NCBI GenBank assembly: GCA_021292165.1
Contig: JAHFWL010000452.1
Coordinates: 62,001-126,000 of the forward strand
DNA from: Shinisaurus crocodilurus
Taxonomy: Eukaryota > Chordata > Lepidosauria > Squamata > Shinisauridae
Length of the DNA: 64,000 nucleotides
Reading direction: 5' to 3'
Below, in pieces: positions 1 through 7,774 of this stretch. Each line of letters opens with the position of its first letter. Position 1 is the stretch's first letter. A model generated the notes under the pieces. That model was not told the DNA's origin. It saw only the letters and a program-made list of their open reading frames with translations, and did no database searches. Both the position numbers and the translations under genes were made by a program.

Positions 1-903
1 GTTCCTTAAGAAGTGATTGAAGACGAGTTTGCTTAATAGGATCTTGAAGGACTTGGATGTTCATTTTACGCCTTGGTTTCCTTCCTTGAAGCCTACGTTG
101 GGGAGCAATGTTGATAACCATTGTGGACCGGATTAGTCGGTGGTCTGTCCAGCAGTCGTCGGCACTCACCATGGCCCTAGTAAGAAGTACATCGCGGCGA
201 TCTCTAACACGGACAATTACATAATCCAGAAGATGCCAGTGCTTTGACCGTGGGTGCTGCCATGATGTTTTAAGCTTATTCTTTTGTCGAAAGAGCGTGT
301 TTGTAATAGTGAGATTATGCTCTGCACATATAGACAAAAGTAAGAGTCCGTTCGGGTTGCTATTACCAACTCCGTCTTTTCCAATAGTTTCTGGCCATAA
401 ATCAGAGTCACGCCCGACTCTTGCGTTAAAATCGCCCAGGAGGATAATTTTATCCTCCTTAGGTATCTCTGACAGGAGAGTGTCCAACTGGCTATAAAAA
501 CTTTCCTTGATGTCATCATCAGCATCTAATGTTGGTGCATAAGCGCTCAAAATAGTTACCTGTTGGTTATTGGCGAGCTTTAATCGAAGAGTTATCAGGC
601 GTTCGTTAATGCCAGTAGGAACTTCTGACAAAGAGTTCACTAGTTCATTTTTTATGGCAAAGCCTACTCCATGTATTCGTCGGTCCTGCTCAGGTAGTCC
701 TTTCCAGAAGAAGGTATAACCTCCTTTTTCTTCTTTCAACTGTCCCTCTCCTGCCCTTCGAGTTTCTTGAAGTGCTGCTATGTCAATTTTAAACCGTCTC
801 AGCTCCCTTGCAATAATAGCAGTCCTACGCTCAGGGCGTTCACTATCTATGTTATCCAGCAATGTCCGTATATTCCATGTTCCAAAATTCAAATTCAAAC
901 TAG
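1..903 (-). mobile_element. RTE-clade LINE, ORF2 endonuclease domain (runs off left edge)
   Basis: Translating the minus strand from about 903 down to base 1 gives about 300 codons with no stop. The reading shows the apurinic-type endonuclease blocks of RTE/BovB-like elements in order: TWNIRT near the start, LQETR, YAPTLDADDD, LLGDFNARVGR and finally WTDHRLIRS. These carry the catalytic Asn, Glu, Asp/Asn and His positions. Vertebrate proteins labelled craniofacial development protein 2-like derive from the same endonuclease family. Reverse transcriptase should follow beyond the left edge. The uninterrupted frame suggests a fairly young copy. The exact family is an inference. Confidence 0.8.
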
Positions 904-928
904 AACCCAAATGGGGTCACCCCATGAT

Positions 929-1378
929 TGGTGGGAGATCCAGGACAGATAAGAGAAAGGACTTCTTCACACAGCAGCATAAACTATGGAATTTACGACC
1001 ACAAGATGTAGTGTGATGGCCACCAGTTTGGATGGCTTTTGTTGTGAGGATAAAATGGAGAGGAGGAGGAGGATTATGTAAGCCGCCTTGGGTTCCTTGC
1101 AGGAAAAAAGGCGGGGTATAAATATAATAAATAAATAAATGGGGATTAGACAAATTCATGAAGGAAAAGGCTATATCAATGGTTACTAGTCCTGACGGCT
1201 AAATACTACCCCCAGTGTCAGAGGCAGTATGCCTTTGTACTCCAGTTGCTGGGGAACATGGGCGGGAGGGTGCTGTTGCACTCATGCCTTGCTTGTGGGA
1301 TCCCGTGGACAGCTGGTTGGCCACTGTGTGCACAGAATGCTGGACTAGGTGGTCTCATCCAGCAGGCCTCTTATGTTT
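929..1378 (+). mobile_element. CR1/L3-like LINE 3' end, split by a SINE fragment
   Basis: The plus strand matches the 3' part of the common sauropsid L3/CR1-like element. It starts in the coding tail (aggacttcttcacacagcag) and continues into the segment reading cagaggcagtatgcc, gctggggaacatgggcggg, ctggttggccactgtg. The block is interrupted at about 1041-1139 by a SINE 3' fragment and then resumes. The reverse-orientation relative at 13.7-14.3 kb confirms it is a repeat. Confidence 0.75.
1041..1139 (+). mobile_element. tRNA-derived SINE, 3' fragment inserted in an L3-like LINE
   Basis: It begins gttgtgaggataaaatgg and runs through attatgtaagccgccttggg to an (ATAA)n tail. It matches the 3' half of the full-length copies at 5.1 and 26.0 kb. 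It sits inside the L3-like element, so it is younger than that element. Confidence 0.75.
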
Positions 1379-1699
1379 TTAAGACCCTCTGTCTGTGTTC
1401 GGTGGGGCTTCGTGCACACAGGTGTGCGGCCTTGGTCTTTAAAGGGCCACCACAGGACTCTCGGCACAGTACTGTCCTATACGTGTCTACTCAGAAGTAA
1501 GTCCCATTCCGTCTCATGGGGCTTCACACACCCACATGAAGGGTGTATCCGGCAGCTCCTGTGTGGGATCTGTCAAGGCACGCCTAGATCTAGCCGGATG
1601 AAGGCAGGAATGCCCCCCCCCTTTTCATGGGGAGAGGGGCCTACAAAAGAAAAGGGTAGCAGCTTGATGCCCCTCCCCTGGGAGCCACCTTTGCAAAAG

Positions 1700-2450
1700 T
1701 CCCGGCCCATCGCGTGGGAAGCGGGGGGGGGGGAATGCGCCCGCCTCCGAGCCCGGCGACTCCCTGGAGTTTCCACGGGGAATTCCGCCAGAGGAGGCGG
1801 GAGCGAGCGAGCGAGCGAGCGGGGCAGGCGGCGAAGGGGCCGCGCGCAGGAGGAGCTCACTCGCAGCCCGCTCCGAGGACACGGCGGCGGCGGCGGCGGC
1901 GGCTGGGACTGGGAAGGAGCTCGGCATGACGGCGCTGCTGCGGCCGGCGGGAGCGGATCGCACCGCGGGGCGCGGAGACGGCTCGGCTTAAGCGGGATCA
2001 TGCGGGGCGCGGCGCTGGCGCTGGCCCTGGCGGCGTTGGAGGTGGCCTGCTGGACGGGGCCCATCCCGGCGGCGGCGGCAGGTGAGAGCCCCCCCCCCCG
2101 GAGAGCCCGCCCGCCCGCCCGCTTGCTCGCTCGGTCGCTCGCTTTCCGCGGGGAAGGAAGGGAAGCGCGCCGCGCGCAAAAGCCTGCCCGCCGCGCCAAC
2201 CCCGAGGGGAGCCCCATTCAGTTCGATGGGACTGACTCCTGAAAAGGCTGCGATCCCAGAGCCACGTGCCGGGGAGGAGCAAGCAAGCCCCATTGAACTC
2301 GATGGCACGCGCAGTCCGAGTAGACGTGGATAGTAGGGCAGGATGGCGCTGTGGGGGAGGGAAGTCCCATCGAAAGCAACGGCGCTCCTGGCCCCTCCCC
2401 CCCGCCCAAGTCGGCGACGCGTGCGTGCATAGGATTGCAGCCTGAGAGGC
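1700..2450. promoter_or_regulatory. CpG island promoter around an orphan first exon
   Basis: This is a dense run of CG dinucleotides with GC boxes, GCGAGCGA repeats and (CGG)n-type tracts, unlike the flanking repeat-rich DNA. It surrounds a start codon at 2000 and a consensus splice donor at 2082, as expected for a vertebrate promoter plus first exon. A short upstream ORF starts at 1926 and ends with TAA at 1988-1990, twelve bases before the main start. Confidence 0.6.
2000..2081 (+). CDS. first coding exon of an unidentified secreted or type I membrane protein
   Basis: An ATG with A at -3 opens 27 codons plus one base: a short basic N-terminus, a leucine/alanine-rich hydrophobic core (ALALALAALEVA) and small residues (PAAAA). 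This has the shape of a signal peptide. It ends in GCAG followed by GTGAGA, a strong splice donor in phase 1, common after signal-peptide exons. The exon lies in a CpG island. I found no plus-strand continuation in the window, so the product is unknown. Long ORFs reading through the donor on either strand are GC-rich artefacts. Confidence 0.5.
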
Positions 2451-2919
2451 GTGGGCAGGCAAAGGAACACACACACACCCGCCCCAGTTTTTTTTTAACA
2501 TTTTAACGTTTGGTCTGTTTTGTTTCTGCCTTGCGGATTGTAATCTGCTTTTATAGATTTATTGGGGGGGGGGGTGCGTGTTAAAGTTTATTTTTATGTG
2601 CGTTTTGTTAAAAAAAAAAAAACGAAACCCAACCTATTTAATTGTAAGCCGCTCTGATAATTTGATTGAAAGGCCTGGTGAGGGTATAACAGCTCTTAAA
2701 GATTATTCATTTATTTTATTTTATTTTATTATTTATTATTACATTTATGAATCGCCCATCTGGCCGGTCACCCTTTATTCATTATTCATCAAATTGATCA
2801 AACTGGCAGAAGCCCTTAGGGCAGTTCACGATCATAACCCCTCCCTCATGACAATAGATAAACAAATAAACTGCAATAATGGATAGATAGATAGATAAAT
2901 AAAAAGTGAGTTTCTAGGG

Positions 2920-3066
2920 CAGCCTTCCCCAGCCTGGCACCCACCAGAAGTGTTGGACTACAGCTCCCAGCATCCCCAGGGGATGCTGGGAGCTGTAGTT
3001 CAACACTTCTGGAGGGTGCCAGGCTGGAGGATGCTGGGAGTTGTAGTCCAACACTTCTGGAGGCTG
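2920..3066. mobile_element. palindromic hAT-like MITE, family C, with perfect 8-bp target duplication
   Basis: TIRs read CAGCCTTCCCC at the left and end AGGCTG at the right. The flanks are TTCTAGGG at 2912-2919 and again at 3067-3074, a perfect 8-bp duplication typical of hAT insertion. The interior is an inverted pair around ACAGCTCCCAGCATCCCC, with an additional copy of the right arm. Confidence 0.75.
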
Positions 3067-4028
3067 TTCTAGGGGCTCAGGCGGGTTGGTGAGAAGCCTG
3101 GTAGCTTCCCGCTTATCACAGAGGTTTGAAGCAGTCGGTCTCTAGCTTTTTTGCATGGGGCTTGCCACCTCTCTGTTTGTTTGTTTCCAATTGTGCCTAT
3201 GCTTTTAGCAATCGTCCACCAGGCAGAAATCTGTAACAGGTGAAGCTTCCGCACTCATCCGCCCCACTTTCCTGCCAGGAAAACCTTTACCTGCTGAATT
3301 TCTGCCTCTGGGGCCGCTGTCCAAAGGCACCAGAGCAAGGCCAAATAAAAATATATGGCAACCTTAAGAGACACGGACTGGACACGGTAGTGCCTTGCTG
3401 CGAAGCACAGCCAGCAACAAGCCCTAAAATATGCCTGGTTTCATTTAGCATCAACTGAACACACTTCGATCTTTAGAAAGAGCCAAATGTTCCTTGGTCA
3501 ACCTGTTGCCTTGGCCATGGAAGGTGTGAGGTGGCTGTTGTTTCTCTGTGGGGTTTTTTTTTTTTTTTAAGTGTAATTGGATGCACAAATCGCCCACATG
3601 TTTTCTCTTGTGTCTCGGTATGGGCCAAAACAGAAGTGGATGCAGCAAGGTGAGCCGTGTTTGCTTCTCATGCGCCTGCCCCATTCATGGATCAAGGGGA
3701 GGGGTGGATTTCAACATCAACAGGAGCGTGTGGGCGGGTGAGCAGCACTGGAGTAGCACCCCCGCATTACTTCCTCATGTTCCTTCACCCCAGGCTCTTC
3801 TATCTCAGCCGAGATCATACCGGAAATGGGCTGGGCTGAAGATAAAAGTGGCTTGGGTTACCCGGTAGAGGAGAGAGATCGCAAGGGCGTACACAAGACG
3901 ATACACGCAACAAGCTGCTTTGATTGCTCAAAAGCAATATACTGTATGCATATACATACAGACACAAGGCATTCTTCTTATTGATAATGATGTCATCATC
4001 ACCATTGCCCTTTAGTGCTGAACTTACA

Positions 4029-4190
4029 GGTCTGTGGCTCACGCTGGCCCAGCTTGTCTGAGCGTGGAAAGCTAAGCAGGGTCAGGCCTGGTTATGACTT
4101 GGATGGGAGACCCCTCCTCTAGTTCCCTGCATTGAGCAGCGGGTTGGACTCGATGGCCTTGTAGGCCCCTCCCAACTCTATGATCCTATG
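4029..4190 (+). mobile_element. 5S-rRNA-derived SINE with CR1 tail, copy 1
   Basis: The head matches 5S rRNA, including AAGCTAAGCAGGGTC, GGCCTGGTTA and ACTTGGATGGGAGACC, which cover the internal Pol III promoter of 5S genes. The tail reads gggttggactcgatggcc and cttgtaggcccc and ends in CTATGATCCTATG. That tail equals the 3' end of the full-length CR1 at 10.66-10.73 kb. Confidence 0.85.
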
Positions 4191-4550
4191 CAAATCTCTT
4201 TCAGTCCGAGGGCCGGATTCCATTTTGGAGAAGCTCTCCCGGGGTGGGGGTGGCATTCCAGTGGTGGGCGAGGCAGGAGACAAAAAGGGTAGGGCCAAAG
4301 TTACAAAAAATAGTACCAGCTTATTTTAGGGCCTTAGGAGAGGCATGCCAACCTTTTAGCATGAGGAAAAACTGCACAAAGGCCGGGAAACCTCCAAGTG
4401 ATTCGGGGTTGGGGGGAAGGGCTGGGGGGGAGGGGGCGTGGCCATCCGGAGGGGCTGCTTTGGCCCCGAGTGGACCAGATTTTGCACCCCAGGTCTGAGC
4501 TTCTGCCCTTGCTTTAGTGCCAGACTAGACATGATGGGCAGCCTCATTTT

Positions 4551-4580
4551 GGTGTGTGTGTGTGTGTGTGTGTGTGTGTG
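4551..4580. repeat. (TG)n microsatellite
   Basis: An uninterrupted GT dinucleotide run. The histidine/threonine ORF on the other strand is a by-product. Confidence 0.9.
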
Positions 4581-5134
4581 GTAACACACGGAAGGGGAGA
4601 GTTGACCCTTCCCTTACCAGCTGTAACCCCCCCTTGAAAATTGCCCCCCCCTCGCATAGCAATTAAGCTGAGTGGGAAAAACAAAAATCTTCCACTGCTA
4701 TCCACTCAGGGCTCTGTGGAAAAGTAGATTTGGGTCTGGGGTCGCATGTGCCCCAGCCTCGCAACACCCCTGCCCCTCCCCCACCTGCACTGCGATGCTT
4801 AGCTGGGCTCCGTCAAACTGCCTGGATGCACCCAGCGTTGTGGTGGTAAATAAATATTGAAGTGCAGGCGCGCACCACGACCGTCCCCATAGCCCAAGGA
4901 GAGGCCAAGAATGCAGGCCGCTGTGCTGATCCACAACTCCCTCCCTCCCTCCCTCCCTCTGTGTTATATATGTGTGCCTATGTGTGATTATTTCCCCAGG
5001 AGATTCTTTTCCCAGCACCAGAGAGAAACATTTTCTCTCCAAGTCAACAAACCTGTCCCAGCAGTTTTCAGCTCCGTGGGGAGGAGACCTTTTTGTAAAG
5101 CTGAAGGGTCTTGACTGCCCCTTTTCGATCAACG

Positions 5135-5371
5135 TAGTGGTGAGAGTGTTGGAGTGGGACTCAGGAGATCCGGGTTCTAGTCCCCGCTAAGCCATGAAAC
5201 TCACTGGGTGACTTTGGCCAATCACTGACTCTCAGCCTCACCTACCTCACAGGGTTGTTGTGAGGATAAAAAAGGATAAAATGGAGAGGAGGAGGGGGAT
5301 TATGTAAGCCGCCTTGGGTTCCTTGCAGGAAAAAAGGCGGGGTATAAATATAATAAATAAATAAATAAATA
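5135..5371 (+). mobile_element. tRNA-derived SINE, near full length
   Basis: It starts gtgagagtgttggagtgg, followed by the B-box-like GGTTCTAGTCCCC, a conserved centre (ctcactgggtgactttgg, cctcacagggttgttgtg) and an (ATAA)n tail. Related copies lie at 12.85, 26.0 and 58.6 kb. Confidence 0.8.
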
Positions 5372-5719
5372 AAACCACCACATATTGCCCACCGTGGTTT
5401 GCAGCAGCCTGGCCAAAACCATAGCAGGCAGCTGTTGGACATGGACAACTGACTGGCCACACAGCCTGGCCTCAAGCGGTTGCCGTGCGACTGTTTTATT
5501 TGCATGAACCGGGACAAAACGCCTCGCTTTTTAGGTCTACGCCTAAAAGATTGGTTTTTTTCATGTACACCTAAGAATGGGGCATGTGACTGTAACATAC
5601 AGGTGTTTGCAAACATGTGGACCGCACACAGGCCTGTTTGGCAGAGGCAGGATTGGCTGTGGCTCCCTGTCGAGTGACAGAACCGAGCTTGTTGCTGTGT
5701 AATGTGTGAAAGAGACATA

Positions 5720-5968
5720 CAGTCATGCCTTGGATTGAGAGCATAATTCGTTCCGGAAACGTGCTTGTAATCCAAAACTCTTATATCACAATAAAAAAAC
5801 CCCCCCCCCAAAAAAAATTTGTACAGAGATTTTTAATTTAAGCTGTACTACAGTACTTGTATCGCAAGACGTCGCTTGTATATCAAGTAAAATAAATAAA
5901 TATTTAAAAATTTGCCTGTTTTGCAAAACGCTCTCAGACCAAGTTACTTGCAACCCAAGGCATTACTG
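5720..5968. mobile_element. mariner/Tigger-like MITE with TA target site
   Basis: The ends are CAGTCATGCCTTGGA and CCAAGGCATTACTG in inverted orientation, flanked by TA on both sides (5718-5719 and 5969-5970). The interior has the recognisable gcaaaacgctctcagacc motif. A sister copy lies at 38.46 kb. Confidence 0.7.
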
Positions 5969-6268
5969 TATCTGTGTACAGAGCCAGCTCCAGGTCTTGG
6001 AGGGCCCTTGGGCAAGACACCCTCAGTGGGGGGCCCTCCCTCAGTGAGTCTATCTTCTCGCCGCCGTGGTTACCAGCCGCTCTTGCTCCTCATCCTCTTC
6101 CCTCATCATGGCTGTCTGTCTGCTTTGATCAAAAGCACGTCAGAAAAGAGAGCAGATTTAGGTCTTGATTATTCTACTTGTTTGTATTGCAGCGAGCCAG
6201 GCATCTCCTACAAAATTTAATAACATCGAGAGTTTTGAAATACGTGTCCAATCGCTACCAATTGGAAC

Positions 6269-6612
6269 AGAGCGAGCGAACAGGGAGAGCAAACAGGAGT
6301 TTGGCAGCGGAGTAGTGCAACAACAAGTGCTGCAAGGGAAAGGCGTGGCCTGAGAGCTCATTCTGTTGAGCAGAAGCTCCTGCTGACTGCAACCACCTGG
6401 GGCTGATTGCAGCTGATTGATTGCAGGAAGTGGGGCTGATTGCAGGGCGTGGCCTGGGAGCTCATTCTGTTCCTGACTCCCAGCTGAGCAGGAGCAAAAC
6501 AGGAGAGAGGCTCCAGCTGTTTTTGGGACTGTGAAAAGGCAAGCAGGCTCCCAGAGAGCGAGCGAACAGAGCGAGCGCACAGGGAGAGCAAACAGGAGTT
6601 TGGCAGCGGAGG
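6269..6612 (+). repeat. repeated segments in the CR1 5' UTR
   Basis: A segment of about 42 bases (gagcgagcgaacagggagag through gtttggcagcgga) at 6270-6311 recurs almost unchanged at 6570-6611. A second motif (ggcgtggcctgagagctcat) at 6343 recurs at 6445. The layout resembles partial duplication of a promoter unit. A (TA)n tract at 6659-6682 separates these repeats from ORF1. Confidence 0.6.
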
Positions 6613-6650
6613 TCAAGGGGGAGGTCCCTAAAAAAAAAAAAACAACAACA

Positions 6651-6682
<32 letters not shown>

Positions 6683-6707
6683 TCTAGGAAGACAGAAACA
6701 GAGCACT

Positions 6708-7736
6708 ATGGAAGGAAAGGACTCAGCAGTGGTGGTGACCTGCAAGGGGTGTGCAATGTTTGTTTTCCTGCCGGAGATCAACATGGCCTACACGTGCAAC
6801 AAGTGCAAGCTGGTCACGCTGTTGGAAGAAAAGGTCAGAGGACTGGAGCAGCAAGTGTCAACCCTCAGGAGCATAAGAGAAAGCGAGGAGTTCTTAGACA
6901 GAACGGTGGATCTACAGCACCAAAGCACAGTACAGGAGCCAGAAGGGCAACTGCAGGATGAGGCGGAGTCGGAGACTGCAGAGGCAAGGGAAAATAACGC
7001 AGGGGGAACTCCCTGGAAAAGGGTGACTGTTAGGAGCAGAAGAACTACAAGACACTCTGCGCCTGTGGAAGCAGTGGAGCTATGGAACCGCTTCCATGTA
7101 CTTGAGGACGAGGGCAGAGGACAGCCTGCAGAGGACGGATTACCGGGCACCCAACGTGACAGCGAGCAAGAGGCAGAGGGTCAGTCAAGTGGAGGCAATC
7201 AAACCAAGGCCTACAGCAAGAGGAAGAGAAGAGTACTCGTAGTGGGAGACTCCCTCCTGCGGGGGATCGAAGCCAAAGTATGTCGCGAAGACCCATGGAC
7301 TCGCCAGGTGTGCTGTCTCCCTGGGGCACGGATTAAGGATGTGACAGAGCAGCTGCCGAGGCTCATGCAGCCCACCGACACATACCCCTTTCTTCTCTTC
7401 CACGTGGGTACAAATGATACTGCCAAGCGGAGTTACAAAGAAATCACGGCAGACTTTGAAGAGCTGGGAAGGGAACTCAAGAACTTCGGGGCCCAGATAG
7501 TTTTCTCATCCATCCTTCCAGTACTTGGAAGAGGCATAGAAAGGGAAAGAAAAATACTCCGAGTGAATGACTGGCTACGAAGGTGGAGCCGACGTGAGGG
7601 ATTTGGATTCTGGGACCACGGGCTACACTTCCTGGAAGATGGACTGCTGGCAAAGGATGGGTTGCACCTCACAAGGACTGGGAAGAATGTGTTTGGACAC
7701 AGCATGAGGAACTTAATCAGGAGGGCTTTAAACTGA
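6708..7736 (+). CDS. CR1 ORF1: zinc-finger/coiled-coil and GDSL-esterase protein
   Basis: The ORF is 342 codons. Residues 10-45 hold paired cysteines (CKGC, CNKC) resembling the PHD-like region of CR1 ORF1, followed by a heptad-like stretch (LLEEKVRGLEQQVSTL) that probably multimerises. An acidic linker leads to an SGNH/GDSL esterase with its blocks intact: VVGDSLLRG (Ser182), HVGTND (232-237) and DGLH (Asp317, His320). I chose the ATG at 6708 because the upstream in-frame ATG at 6531 would force translation through (AC)n and (TA)n tracts. The protein should bind the element RNA in the transposition particle; the esterase substrate is unknown. Confidence 0.85.
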   Translation: MEGKDSAVVVTCKGCAMFVFLPEINMAYTCNKCKLVTLLEEKVRGLEQQVSTLRSIRESEEFLDRTVDLQHQSTVQEPEGQLQDEAESETAEARENNAGGTPWKRVTVRSRRTTRHSAPVEAVELWNRFHVLEDEGRGQPAEDGLPGTQRDSEQEAEGQSSGGNQTKAYSKRKRRVLVVGDSLLRGIEAKVCREDPWTRQVCCLPGARIKDVTEQLPRLMQPTDTYPFLLFHVGTNDTAKRSYKEITADFEELGRELKNFGAQIVFSSILPVLGRGIERERKILRVNDWLRRWSRREGFGFWDHGLHFLEDGLLAKDGLHLTRTGKNVFGHSMRNLIRRALN

Positions 7737-7774
7737 ATCCAACAGGGGAGGGAGACATAAACTCGGGGGTACCA

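Noticed and set aside
1573..2501. Several ORFs of 110-300 codons on both strands in the CpG island
   Set aside because: They are GC-composition artefacts that overlap each other in all frames; only the short leader ending at a splice donor has gene-like structure.
4029..4190. 5S rRNA gene
   Set aside because: Only part of 5S rRNA is present and it is fused to a CR1 tail; the same fusion occurs at four other places, so it is a SINE.
6531..6707. Upstream in-frame ATG extending CR1 ORF1 to 401 codons
   Set aside because: The extension would translate (AC)n and (TA)n tracts as TTTTHTYIYIYI and repeats in the UTR; the ATG at 6708 fits CR1 ORF1 length and start.
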